A stretch of 62,424 nt of DNA, taken from NCBI GenBank assembly GCA_902793285.1, contig CADBCV010000010.1, positions 1 to 62,424 on the forward strand, read 5' to 3'. Shown piece after piece: positions 31,824-40,543 of the stretch (position 1 is its first letter; each line of letters opens with the position of its first letter). This DNA is from Oscillospiraceae bacterium. Its GTDB lineage: Bacteria > Bacillota > Clostridia > Oscillospirales > Oscillospiraceae. Under the pieces are notes generated by a model. That model had not been told where the DNA came from, ran no database searches, and was given only the letters and a program-made list of their open reading frames with translations. The position numbers were made by a program, and so were the translations under genes.

Positions 31824-33266
31824 TCAGTCCCCGTCCAGCGCCTCGAGGCCGACGACATTCTCAACCTTGCGCGCCTTGATGTTTTTGACGAGCGCTGTGA
31901 ACACGATAAAGGAGAGCACCGTGAGACAGCAGGAGTAGACCGGCAGCGTCCGCCAGGCTCCGGTGCGGTTGAACATCAGGCCGAGCAGCACCGGCGTCAC
32001 GGTCTGCGCGGACATGGAGGCCGCGTAGTAGTAGCCCGTGAACTTGCCGATCTTCTTACTGGAGCAGAGCTCCACCACCATGGGGAAGGAGCAGTTGTGC
32101 ACAAGCGCCATGCCGAAGCCCTTGATGGCCCAGACAATGTAGAGGACGGCGGGGAAGGTGAACTCCCCGTGGGCGGCGTTCGCGGCGGTGACGCCGGTGG
32201 GCGCGACCGTGCACATGATGACAAGGGCGACGAAGGTGATGCCGAGGCCGCAGGAGATCGTCCACTTGCGCCCGATCTTCTCGGCGATCCCGCCAGCGAT
32301 GGCAAAGCCCACGACGGAGGCGAGCCCGCCCGCGATGGTCAGCACCATGGTCGCGCTCGAGACGGCATTTAAGTAATAGATGACGTAGTTTCCGATATAG
32401 GTCCCGATGGCGTTGTCGGACATGAACCACAGAAACTCAGCCCCGAGGATGGCGAGCAGCATGGTCCGGTTCGCCTTGGACATGGGCCTGTCGTCGTCCA
32501 CCGGGGTCGCGATGGCGGCGAGACGCTCCCCCTCGGCCATCTGGTCGCGCATTTCCTCGTGGATGTCGTTTTCCCGCACGGTGAAGAAGAGCACGAGGGC
32601 GGAGATGACCATGAGGACAGAGGCAATGAGAAACGGCAGCTCGATGGTCCAGACCTTCCGCGCCTCGTCGGCCGCGTTGATGTAGTCGGAGAGCTTGAGG
32701 AAGATGCCGAGCACGGTGGCGAACGCGCCGCCGAGATAGCCCATGATGTTGATGATGCCGTTGGCCTTTGCTCTGAGCGGCTTCGGCGTGATGTCCGGCA
32801 TGAGGGCGACGGCGGGGTTGCGGTACATCATCATGAACATCAGGACGATGCCCATCAAAATCACCATGCCGAGGATGTTGTTGTGATGAAAGAAGAAGGG
32901 GATAAACGGGAAGGCCACGGCGGAGACAAAGGTCCCCACGAGGATATAGGGCATACGCTTTCCGATGGGCGTCCTCGTTTTATCGGAGAGGTTGCCGAAG
33001 ACCGGCAGCAGGATGAGCGCCGCGAGATTATCGCAGGCCATGATGATGCCGACGAGCCACTGGACGTTCAGGATCTTTCCGGGGTCGCCCGCCTTGAGCT
33101 CGGCCGAGGAGATCCCGTACATACGCCGGGCGAAGATGTCCGTCAGAAACGTGGGGCACCAGGAGTCGTACACCTGCCAGAGGAGCAGGATGCCGAAAAA
33201 GGCAAAGCCGATGAGAAAGGTGCGCTTATAGTTGAGCCTGAGACTGTTTGCGGACTTGGCGTTCAT
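31824..33266 (-). CDS. MFS transporter, GPH/SLC45-like sugar symporter
   Basis: 480 residues with about 12 hydrophobic helices, the N-terminal FLIGFAFFGILLLWQVYDSW, and the loop motif NLSDKTRTPIGKRMPYI, which is characteristic of the glycoside-pentoside-hexuronide and SLC45 sucrose-type cation symporters. The second half has IAEKIGRKWTI. Sucrose or another alpha-glucoside is a plausible substrate, which would feed the amylosucrase 3 kb away, but this is inference. It follows the MarR gene by 18 bases on the same strand and is probably cotranscribed with it. Confidence 0.82.
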   Translation of the reverse strand: MNAKSANSLRLNYKRTFLIGFAFFGILLLWQVYDSWCPTFLTDIFARRMYGISSAELKAGDPGKILNVQWLVGIIMACDNLAALILLPVFGNLSDKTRTPIGKRMPYILVGTFVSAVAFPFIPFFFHHNNILGMVILMGIVLMFMMMYRNPAVALMPDITPKPLRAKANGIINIMGYLGGAFATVLGIFLKLSDYINAADEARKVWTIELPFLIASVLMVISALVLFFTVRENDIHEEMRDQMAEGERLAAIATPVDDDRPMSKANRTMLLAILGAEFLWFMSDNAIGTYIGNYVIYYLNAVSSATMVLTIAGGLASVVGFAIAGGIAEKIGRKWTISCGLGITFVALVIMCTVAPTGVTAANAAHGEFTFPAVLYIVWAIKGFGMALVHNCSFPMVVELCSSKKIGKFTGYYYAASMSAQTVTPVLLGLMFNRTGAWRTLPVYSCCLTVLSFIVFTALVKNIKARKVENVVGLEALDGD

Positions 33267-33284
33267 AGGGCGGCCTCCTCGGTG

Positions 33285-33728
33285 TCAGCGTTTGCACTCG
33301 GGCATGAGCTCATCCGACATGATCTGAAGGATCCTGTCGAATACGGCGATATCCTCCTCCGAAAAGCGCTCCTTCACGCGCTGCATGACGGTCAGCTCGT
33401 AATTTGCGTAGAGATTGAGATAGGTATAGTATTTCTCGGAGAGGATGAGATGGTACTCGCGCCGGTCCACGGTGGAGTTCTGCCGGAGTATGTAGCCCTT
33501 TTTGATGAGATTGTTCACCTTATAGGTGGCGTTGGACTGGGAGATGTTCAGAAAGTCGGCGAACTGGCTCACCGTCGGCTCCCCCAGCAAATGGATGACC
33601 TCCAGCGAGAAAGCCTCCATCGCGGAAAGGGACCCGTCCCGCTCCCGGACCAGCTCGAAAACGCGGCGATAAAACTGCAGCTTAAACTTATCATAGACCT
33701 GCGCGAAGTGTTTTTCCAGCATTGACAT
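33285..33728 (-). CDS. MarR-family transcriptional regulator
   Basis: I take the ATG at 33728 (MSMLEKHFAQVYDKF); the next ATG at 33722 is also possible given GGGGG upstream. The 147-residue winged helix has EPTVSQFADFLNISQSNATYKVNNL as recognition region (split: TVSQFADFLNIS and QSNATYKVNNL) and the wing DRREYHLILSEK. The longer frame upstream spans its promoter. It probably controls itself and the MFS gene. Confidence 0.85.
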   Translation of the reverse strand: MSMLEKHFAQVYDKFKLQFYRRVFELVRERDGSLSAMEAFSLEVIHLLGEPTVSQFADFLNISQSNATYKVNNLIKKGYILRQNSTVDRREYHLILSEKYYTYLNLYANYELTVMQRVKERFSEEDIAVFDRILQIMSDELMPECKR

Positions 33729-33773
33729 ATTCCCCCTTTTCGTGTATATTATCAAGTTTTGTATGTTATATCT

Positions 33774-33802
33774 ATTGTACTTCATATTTTTAAAATTGTA
33801 AA
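33774..33802 (-). promoter_or_regulatory. Promoter of marR-MFS
   Basis: Minus strand: TTTACA (33802-33797), 17-base spacer, TACAAT (33779-33774). It sits in an AT-rich stretch with several short dyads that may hold the MarR operator. Confidence 0.65.
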
Positions 33803-33867
33803 TACAGAAAAAGGAAAAATGCATTTGTACAAACTGTGAATTTTCACGGATTGCCGCCGCGGAAGGC

Positions 33868-33896
33868 TTGACAAACGCGGGGGACAATGCTATATT
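33868..33896 (+). promoter_or_regulatory. Promoter of the hrcA operon
   Basis: TTGACA (33868-33873), 17-base spacer, TATATT (33891-33896). The -10 box overlaps the left arm of the CIRCE operator. Confidence 0.9.
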
Positions 33897-33921
33897 AGCA
33901 CTCGAAAGGAAAGAGTGCCAA
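33895..33921. promoter_or_regulatory. CIRCE operator (HrcA-binding)
   Basis: TTAGCACTC (33895-33903), nine bases, GAGTGCCAA (33913-33921); one departure from TTAGCACTC-N9-GAGTGCTAA. An extra perfect right half-site GAGTGCTAA occurs at 33936-33944. Confidence 0.93.
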
Positions 33922-33991
33922 CAGTCAAGGCGCGAGAGTGCTAAAACATCCTCCGCCTCGGCTGCGTCGTTACGGAGCTTGTGAGGACGTC

Positions 33992-35077
33992 ATGGGTATC
34001 AGCGAGCGCAAAAAGAAAATACTGGCCGCTGTCGTGGATGAATACGTCCGCACGGCGGAGCCTGTGGGCAGTAAGTCCATCGCGGCAAACGCGGGGCTCG
34101 GCTGTTCCTCCGCCACGATCCGAAACGAGCTTGCGGAGCTTGTGAGTCTCGGCTACCTTGAGCAGCCCCACACCTCCGCCGGGCGCATCCCGACGCCGAT
34201 GGGCTACCGCCTCTATGTGAACGAGCTCATGCAGAAGCAGAAGCTCAGTCTCGAGGAGACGGAGGACATCAACCGCCGCATGAACCAGAAGCTGCGGGAG
34301 TTGGACGACACCATCGGGGACATAAGCCGCCTCGCCTCCCAGGTCACAAATTATCCGGCCCTCGCGCTCACCACCCGCACGGCGGTGACGATCAAGCGCT
34401 TCGATCTCATCTATGTGGACGCGAACACCTTTATCATCGTGGCGCTCCTGAGCGACAACACGGTGAAAAACAAGCTCGTGAAGCTCCCGGTCTCGGTGGA
34501 CCAAAAGCTCGTGCAGCGCCTCTCCGCACTCTTCAATTCCGGCTTCACGAACATCACCGAGGAGGCCGTCACCCCGCTTCTCATCAATTCCACCGAGCGC
34601 GCGGCGGACGACACCATGGGCGTCACCTCCGTCATCGCGGCCTTCGTGATCGAGACTTTGTCAAGCGCCGTCGCCCCCTCCGCCTTTGTGAGCGGGGAAA
34701 ACAGGCTCCTAAACCAGCCGGAGTTTCGTGACCCCGACAAGGCCCACAAACTCATGGGCTACCTCTCCGGCGGCGGCTACATCCTCCCCTCGGAGGAGAG
34801 CCTTGACGAGGCGGGGGAGATCAAGGTCCTCATCGGGCCGGAGAACGTGGCGGAGGAGCTCAAGGACTCCAGCGTTGTGATTGCGACCTATGACGCCGGG
34901 GACAACACCAGGGGCATGATCGGCGTGATCGGGCCGACGCGCATGGATTATTCCACCGTGGCCGCAAAGCTCTCCATCCTCGCCGCGGGCCTTTCGAGAA
35001 GGCTCGGCGGGGGAGAGGCCCCGCCCGAGGGGATGCACAATAAACTGATCATCAAGGGAGACAGGGAAAATGAGTAA
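33992..35077 (+). CDS. hrcA: Heat-inducible transcription repressor HrcA
   Basis: I chose the ATG at 33992 (MGISERKKKILAAVVDEYV), preceded by GAGG; the in-frame GTG at 33938 lies inside the operator region. The product, 361 residues, has the N-terminal winged helix with EPVGSKSIA, SSATIRNELAEL and GYLEQPHTSAGRIPT, and the GAF-like dimerisation domain ending in GPTRMDYSTVAAKL. It represses its own operon and hsp20 by binding CIRCE, with help from GroEL. It overlaps grpE by eight bases. Confidence 0.96.
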   Translation: MGISERKKKILAAVVDEYVRTAEPVGSKSIAANAGLGCSSATIRNELAELVSLGYLEQPHTSAGRIPTPMGYRLYVNELMQKQKLSLEETEDINRRMNQKLRELDDTIGDISRLASQVTNYPALALTTRTAVTIKRFDLIYVDANTFIIVALLSDNTVKNKLVKLPVSVDQKLVQRLSALFNSGFTNITEEAVTPLLINSTERAADDTMGVTSVIAAFVIETLSSAVAPSAFVSGENRLLNQPEFRDPDKAHKLMGYLSGGGYILPSEESLDEAGEIKVLIGPENVAEELKDSSVVIATYDAGDNTRGMIGVIGPTRMDYSTVAAKLSILAAGLSRRLGGGEAPPEGMHNKLIIKGDRENE

Positions 35078-35669
35078 GAAGAAGCAGACCGCGGAAGAAG
35101 CCGAACAGGAGAAGACCGACGCCGCGGAGACCATAGAGGAGGAAAAGCAGGACCCCGCGCCCGAGACCGAGGCCAAGACCGCGGAAAAGGCGGCGGCGGA
35201 GGAAAAGACCGACGAGGCAAAACCCAAGGCCGAGGAGGCAAAGCCGAAGACCGATGAAGTCGCCGCCATGAACGACAAGTATCTCCGCCTCTGCGCCGAG
35301 TATGACAACTTCCGCAAGCGCAGCCAGAAGGAGAAGGACGCCATCTATGACGAGGTAAAGGCCAACACCCTCAAATCCTTCCTGCCGGTGTACGACAATC
35401 TCGTGCGCGCCCTCGCCCAGGAGACCCAGGACGAGGCGTATAAAAAGGGCGTCGAGATGATCATGGCCCAGTTCAGGACCACGATGGAAAAGCTCGGCGT
35501 AAGCGAAATGGACTGCCTCGGCAAGACCTTTGACCCCGCCTTCCACAACGCCGTCATGCACGTTGAGGACGCCGAGAAGGGCGAGAACGAGATCGTGGAG
35601 GTCTTCCAGCAGGGCTTTTTGCTCGGCGACAGGGTGATCCGCTTCGCCATGGTCAAGGTAGCAAACTGA
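35070..35669 (+). CDS. grpE: Nucleotide exchange factor GrpE
   Basis: 199 residues. The first 65 are a Lys/Glu/Ala-rich disordered tail, longer than usual. It is followed by the GrpE coiled coil ([20 protein letters not shown]) and the beta-wing with [19 protein letters not shown]. GrpE releases ADP from DnaK. It overlaps hrcA and lies 76 bases before dnaK. Confidence 0.96.
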   Translation: MSKKKQTAEEAEQEKTDAAETIEEEKQDPAPETEAKTAEKAAAEEKTDEAKPKAEEAKPKTDEVAAMNDKYLRLCAEYDNFRKRSQKEKDAIYDEVKANTLKSFLPVYDNLVRALAQETQDEAYKKGVEMIMAQFRTTMEKLGVSEMDCLGKTFDPAFHNAVMHVEDAEKGENEIVEVFQQGFLLGDRVIRFAMVKVAN

Positions 35670-35745
35670 TACCGCACTTTCCGGCGATGAGCCGTTAAGT
35701 ATAAATTTGTTGAAAAATAAATCACATATACAGGAGGAAATTACA

Positions 35746-37593
35746 ATGGGTAAGATCATAGGTATAGATTTGGGAACCACCAACAGCTGCGTCGCCGTGC
35801 TTGAAGGCGGCGAGCCTGTCGTCATCACGAACGCCGAGGGCGCGCGCACCACGCCTTCCGTCGTGGCCTTCGCCAAGACCGGCGAGCGCATGGTCGGCCA
35901 GGTTGCCAAGCGCCAGGCCGTCACGAACCCCGACCGCACCGTCTCCTCCATCAAGCGTGAGATGGGCTCCAATTACCGCGTGAACGTGGACGGCAAGTCC
36001 TACACCCCGCAGGAGATCTCCGCCATGGTCCTGCAGAAGCTGAAGGCCGACGCCGAGGCCTATCTCGGCCAGCCCGTGACCGAGGCTGTCATCACCGTCC
36101 CCGCCTACTTCACCGACGCGCAGCGCCAGGCCACGAAGGACGCCGGCAAGATCGCGGGCCTCGAGGTCAAGCGCATCATCAACGAGCCGACCGCGGCCGC
36201 CCTCGCCTACGGCATGGACAAGGAGACCGACCAGAAGATCATGGTCTACGACCTCGGCGGCGGCACCTTCGATGTGTCCGTGCTCGAGATCGGCGACGGC
36301 GTCATTGAGGTTCTCGCAACCGCCGGCAACAACCGCCTCGGCGGCGACGATTTCGACGCCTGCATCACCGACTACCTCGTGGCGGAGTTCAAGAAGACCG
36401 AGGGCATCGATCTGTCTACCGACAAGGTTGCCATGCAGCGCCTGCGCGAGGCCGCAGAGAAGGCCAAGGTCGAGCTCTCCGGCGTCACCACCTCGAACAT
36501 CAACCTCCCCTACATCACCGCGGACGCCACCGGCCCCAAGCACCTCGACGTCACCCTGACCCGCGCCAAGTTCAACGAGCTGACCCACCACCTCGTCGAG
36601 AAGACCGCCGGCCCTGTCAAGCAGGCGCTCTCCGACTCCGGCCTCCAGCCGAGCGACATCACCAAGGTCCTGCTCGTCGGCGGCTCCAGCCGTATCCCCG
36701 CCGTGCAGGAGATGGTCAAATCCCTGACCGGCAAAGAGGGCTTCAAGGGCATCAACCCCGATGAGTGCGTCGCCATCGGCGCGGCCATCCAGGGCGGCGT
36801 CCTGAATAAGGACGTGGACGGCATCGTCCTCTTGGACGTGGCGCCTCTGTCCCTCGGCATCGAGACCCTGGGCGGCGTCTGCACCAGACTCATCGAGCGC
36901 AACACCACCATCCCCACCCGCAAGAGCCAGGTCTTCTCCACCGCGGCCGACAACCAGACCTCCGTTGAGGTCAACGTCCTCCAGGGTGAGCGCGAGATGG
37001 CCGCCTACAACAAGAGCCTCGGCCGCTTCCACCTGGACGGCATCGCCCCGGCCCGCCGCGGCGTGCCGCAGATCGAGGTCACCTTCGACATCGACGCAAA
37101 CGGCATCGTGAACGTCTCCGCAAAGGATCTCGGCACCGGCAAGGAGCAGCACATCACCATCACCGCCTCCTCCAACATGTCCAAGGAGGACATCGACAAG
37201 GCCGTCAAGGAGGCCGAGATGTACGCTGCCGAGGATAAGAAGCGCAAGGACGAGGTCGACACCCGCAACGAGGGTGACCAGATGGCCTACCAGATCGAGA
37301 AGACCCTGAACGAGATGGGCGACAAGCTCGACCCCGCCGACAAGAGCGAGGCCGAGGCCAAGCTCCAGAACCTCAAGAGCGCCCTGACCGGCACGGATTC
37401 CGCCGCCATCAAGAGCGCGACCGAGGAGCTCAAGCAGGTCTTCTACAAGATCTCCGAGAAGATGTACCAGGCCCAGGGCGGTCAGCCCGGCGCGGGCTTC
37501 GATCCCAGCCAGGCGGGTCCGAACCCCGGCAGCCAGGGCGGTCAGGATTACTACGACGCCGACTACACCGTCGTGGACGACGACAACAAGTAA
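35746..37593 (+). CDS. dnaK: Chaperone DnaK (Hsp70)
   Basis: The start is the ATG at 35746 after AGGAGGA (35732-35738). The 615-residue protein has [49 protein letters not shown] ([17 protein letters not shown]), [12 protein letters not shown], and a substrate-binding domain from about residue 380. The tail is Gly/Gln-rich and ends [12 protein letters not shown]. It is transcribed from the hrcA promoter; I see no clear separate promoter. Confidence 0.98.
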   Translation: MGKIIGIDLGTTNSCVAVLEGGEPVVITNAEGARTTPSVVAFAKTGERMVGQVAKRQAVTNPDRTVSSIKREMGSNYRVNVDGKSYTPQEISAMVLQKLKADAEAYLGQPVTEAVITVPAYFTDAQRQATKDAGKIAGLEVKRIINEPTAAALAYGMDKETDQKIMVYDLGGGTFDVSVLEIGDGVIEVLATAGNNRLGGDDFDACITDYLVAEFKKTEGIDLSTDKVAMQRLREAAEKAKVELSGVTTSNINLPYITADATGPKHLDVTLTRAKFNELTHHLVEKTAGPVKQALSDSGLQPSDITKVLLVGGSSRIPAVQEMVKSLTGKEGFKGINPDECVAIGAAIQGGVLNKDVDGIVLLDVAPLSLGIETLGGVCTRLIERNTTIPTRKSQVFSTAADNQTSVEVNVLQGEREMAAYNKSLGRFHLDGIAPARRGVPQIEVTFDIDANGIVNVSAKDLGTGKEQHITITASSNMSKEDIDKAVKEAEMYAAEDKKRKDEVDTRNEGDQMAYQIEKTLNEMGDKLDPADKSEAEAKLQNLKSALTGTDSAAIKSATEELKQVFYKISEKMYQAQGGQPGAGFDPSQAGPNPGSQGGQDYYDADYTVVDDDNK

Positions 37594-37618
37594 TTCGCAT
37601 TTCACAATCAGCAGAGCT

Positions 37619-37646
37619 TGAGGCGGAGCCAATCAACTCCGCCTCA
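37619..37646. terminator. Hairpin after dnaK
   Basis: TGAGGCGGA and TCCGCCTCA form perfect 9-base arms around a 10-base loop, 26 bases after the dnaK stop. No T tract follows, so it may attenuate transcription or protect the dnaK 3' end rather than terminate. Confidence 0.5.
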
Positions 37647-37670
37647 GGTTGTAGACAAGGTTTGTTATCA

Positions 37671-37807
37671 CGTCATTGCGAACCAGTGACCGATGTCACT
37701 GGTGTGGCAATCCGCCCGCCGGAGGCCGTAACCGGCTGCAGCCCGTCAACTGGCCGCGGGGAGAGACGGATTCCCACGCCAGTGTGCGCACTGGCTCGGA
37801 ATGACGC
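37671..37807. repeat. MITE-like repeat between dnaK and dnaJ
   Basis: CGTCATTGCGAACCAGTG at 37671 is inverted at the right end (CACTGGCTCGGAATGACGCG). Inner segments GTGGCAATCCGCC and GGATTCCCACGCC are also inverted partners. This ends-CGTCATTGCGA type is a widespread intergenic repeat. It lies inside an operon, so dnaJ may be partly uncoupled from dnaK. Confidence 0.65.
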
Positions 37808-37882
37808 GCTGTTTTGCCTTTGGCGGCATGTTGAGGGGGAGAGTTTTCTTCACCTCAAGAGCATATAAATGAGGAGGCCCAC

Positions 37883-39010
37883 ATGGCCGAGAAGAGAGAT
37901 TACTATGAGGTGCTGGGCGTCAGGAAGGACGCGACCCAGGACGAGATCAAAAAAGCATACAGAAAGCTGACCAAGGAAAACCACCCCGACCTGCACCCGG
38001 GGGATAAAGCCTGCGAGGAGCGCTTTAAGGAGGCGAACGAGGCCTACGAGATCCTCTCCGATGAGGAAAAGCGCAAGAAGTACGACCAGTTCGGCCACGC
38101 GGCCTTCGACCCCAACGCGGGCTACGGCGCGGGCGGCTTCGGCGATTTCGGCGGCTTCGGGGGCTTCGGCGATATCTTCAGCGATATCTTCGGGGGCTTC
38201 GGCGGCGCATCGCGCGCAAACCCCAACGCCCCCCGCAAGGGGGAGAGCCTGCGCGCCACGGTGAACATCAGCTTTGAGGAGGCCGCCTTCGGCTGCAAGA
38301 AGGAGGTCACCGTCGGCAGGGTCGAGCCCTGCGCCGACTGCAAGGGCAGCGGCTGCGCCCCCGGCACCACGCCCGAGATCTGCCCCGACTGCAAGGGCAC
38401 CGGCCAGGTCACCGTGAGCCAGCGCACCCCCTTCGGCATGATGCAGTCCTCCTCGCCCTGCTCCAAGTGCCGCGGCACCGGCAAGATCATCCACCAGCCC
38501 TGCAAAACCTGCCGGGGCATGGGCAGCGTCCGCCGCCAGCACAAGATCGAGGTCAACATCCCCGCCGGCATCGACGACGGGCAGACCATCTCCAAGCCGG
38601 GCGGCGGCAACGCCGGCGTGAACGGCGGCCCCGCGGGGGATCTGCTGGTGTCCGTCATCGTGCGGCCCCACGCCCGCTTCGAGCGCGACGGGACCTCCGT
38701 CCTCCTCGAACAGGAGATCAGCTACGCCCAGGCGGCTCTCGGCGCCGAGGTTGAGGTGCCGACGCTTGACGGCAAGGTGAAGCTCACCATCCCCGAGGGG
38801 ACGCAGCCCGGCGCGGTGTTCAGACTGCGCGGCAGGGGCATCCCCTATCTGCGCGGCTCCGGCCGCGGGGACCAGTTCGTCTCCGTCACCGTCAAGGTGC
38901 CGAAGAATCTGACCGGCTCCCAGAAGGAGCTTCTGCGCCAGTTTGCCGCCTCCATGGGCGAGCTTGACGGCGATGCCGGCCGCGGCATCTTCGGAAGGAA
39001 GAAGAAATAA
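37883..39010 (+). CDS. dnaJ: Co-chaperone DnaJ (Hsp40)
   Basis: 375 residues. J domain with KRDYYEVLGVRKDATQDEI and the HPD triplet (ENHPDLHPG); Gly/Phe-rich region GAGGFGDFGGFGGFGDIF; four zinc motifs of the CxxCxGxG type (CADCKGSG, CPDCKGTG, CSKCRGTG, CKTCRGMG); and a C-terminal substrate domain. It stimulates DnaK ATP hydrolysis. GAGGAGG precedes the ATG. Confidence 0.97.
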   Translation: MAEKRDYYEVLGVRKDATQDEIKKAYRKLTKENHPDLHPGDKACEERFKEANEAYEILSDEEKRKKYDQFGHAAFDPNAGYGAGGFGDFGGFGGFGDIFSDIFGGFGGASRANPNAPRKGESLRATVNISFEEAAFGCKKEVTVGRVEPCADCKGSGCAPGTTPEICPDCKGTGQVTVSQRTPFGMMQSSSPCSKCRGTGKIIHQPCKTCRGMGSVRRQHKIEVNIPAGIDDGQTISKPGGGNAGVNGGPAGDLLVSVIVRPHARFERDGTSVLLEQEISYAQAALGAEVEVPTLDGKVKLTIPEGTQPGAVFRLRGRGIPYLRGSGRGDQFVSVTVKVPKNLTGSQKELLRQFAASMGELDGDAGRGIFGRKKK

Positions 39011-39043
39011 ACGATTCCAGGCGCGTTGTAGAATTGTTTGACC

Positions 39044-39136
39044 GTAGGGGAGGGGCTTGCCCCTCCCGGCAGTACCAGGTATCAATTAAAAAGAAATGTA
39101 CGGCGAAATCGCAGCATTTTGCGAATTCGCCGTACA
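39044..39136. repeat. Family A repeat, left half only
   Basis: It has GTAGGGGAGGGGCTTGCCCC and the central palindrome TGTACGGCGAAATCGC paired with GCGAATTCGCCGTACA, then CTTTTTT. The right half of the element is missing. Between two convergent genes, it probably serves as a bidirectional terminator. Confidence 0.75.
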
Positions 39137-39164
39137 CTTTTTTGCTATTTAGCGCGCCCTATCT

Positions 39165-40526
39165 TTATCTTCTCCGGGCGGGCATGGCTTTGTGATGCTC
39201 GCCCTTGTTTTCGTACATGGCCTCGTCCGCGCGGACAAAGACCTCGCGGAAGGAGGCGTCGGCCCCGGCAAGGTAGGCGGCGCTGCCCATGGATACGGAG
39301 AGCTTTGCCGCGTGCCCGGGCTCTGAATTGAAGGCGTCGATGGCCTCCGTCACGGCGAGAAGGCGGGCCTGCATCTCGCCCTCCGGCAGGCCATGGCATA
39401 TGGCGATAAACTCATCCCCGCCGATGCGGTAGGTGTTCTCCCGCCCAAAGGCGGAGGCGATGGCCCGCGCCGCGCCCCGGATGATCTGGTCACCGCAGGC
39501 GTGGCCGTGCTCGTCGTTCACGATCTTGAGATTGTCGATGTCGAAGACGGCGGCGGAGAAGTTTGCGCTGCCGTGCGCGATCTCCTCAGTGATGCTGCGG
39601 ACGGCCTCCTGATAGGCGTTGGTGTTGCCGACGCGCGTGAGATTGTCCGTGTAGGCCTGGGCGTGGACATAGACGAGATAGCGCTCCAGCTCCTGGCGCA
39701 TGGAGTGGATCTTCACGCCGAGAGACTCCAGCTCGTCCTGGGCGGCGTAAACGACCGCGGGCTCTGCCCCCATGCCGACGCTCTCGCGGTAGCCGGGGTT
39801 GGAGGTGATCTCCTCCGTCAGGGCGTCCACGTTTTTGGACAGATCCAGAAGCTCCCGGTCAAGATCGCGGAAACGTCTGCGCACCTTGCCGGTGATGAGG
39901 ATCATGACAAAGCCGCCGATCAGCACCGAGAGGATCGAAATGACGCTGATGGAGAGCGTGGACTTCTGAAGCTGCTCGTCATACCACGCGGCGCTGAAGT
40001 CGAGCCCGACCACGCCCGCGACCTGCCCGGCGGAGTCGAAGATGGGGCTGTAGGCGCTGTAGAAATTGCCCCAGCGGTCCGCCTGGGGGGCACTGTCCAC
40101 CGAGGCGACGCCGTCCGCCGCGTCGATGAGGGCCTGCGTGATGACGATCTCCTCCCCAAAGTCACCCGGGTCTACGGGGTCGGGATCCACTGTGAACACA
40201 TAGTGCCCGGGATAGTCCTCCTTCACGGCGTAGATGAATTCGATGTCCGCGTTATTCTGGAAGACCGTGAGCTTGTCCGCAATGTCCCGGAAGACGGGCG
40301 TGCCCACGTCCTCCTCGGTCAGGGCGGCCATCACGTCCCCGTCGAGAAAGTCTGCGGCCGTGTTGGAGATGTCCAGCATGTTCTTGTGGATCATCATCGT
40401 CATCATGGCCTTGGACTGGTTCAGCATCACGATGCCGAGCACGATGTTCGCCGCGAAGAGCAGCAGGCCCACAATGACCACATAGCGCGTGGTCAGGCTG
40501 AATCTATGTTGTTTTTTCAAACGCAA
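39165..40526 (-). CDS. Membrane diguanylate cyclase with Cache-type sensor
   Basis: 453 residues. Membrane helices near residues 14-34 and 190-212 enclose an extracellular Cache-like sensor (WGNFYSAYSPIFDSAGQVAGVVGLDFS, here split WGNFYSAYSPIF and GQVAGVVGLDFS). After a coiled linker comes a GGDEF domain with YRIGGDEFIAI intact. The product inhibition site is degenerate (REN-T where R-x-x-D is expected). It would make cyclic di-GMP. It starts with TTG at 40526 after GGTGGTGA, 17 bases after the permease-kinase fusion, so the two are cotranscribed. Confidence 0.88.
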   Translation of the reverse strand: MRLKKQHRFSLTTRYVVIVGLLLFAANIVLGIVMLNQSKAMMTMMIHKNMLDISNTAADFLDGDVMAALTEEDVGTPVFRDIADKLTVFQNNADIEFIYAVKEDYPGHYVFTVDPDPVDPGDFGEEIVITQALIDAADGVASVDSAPQADRWGNFYSAYSPIFDSAGQVAGVVGLDFSAAWYDEQLQKSTLSISVISILSVLIGGFVMILITGKVRRRFRDLDRELLDLSKNVDALTEEITSNPGYRESVGMGAEPAVVYAAQDELESLGVKIHSMRQELERYLVYVHAQAYTDNLTRVGNTNAYQEAVRSITEEIAHGSANFSAAVFDIDNLKIVNDEHGHACGDQIIRGAARAIASAFGRENTYRIGGDEFIAICHGLPEGEMQARLLAVTEAIDAFNSEPGHAAKLSVSMGSAAYLAGADASFREVFVRADEAMYENKGEHHKAMPARRR

Positions 40527-40543
40527 TCACCACCAAAACGGAG

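Noticed and set aside
35722-37632. 636-residue open frame on the minus strand
   Set aside because: Antisense shadow of dnaK, made of Val/Leu/Gly/Asp repeats.
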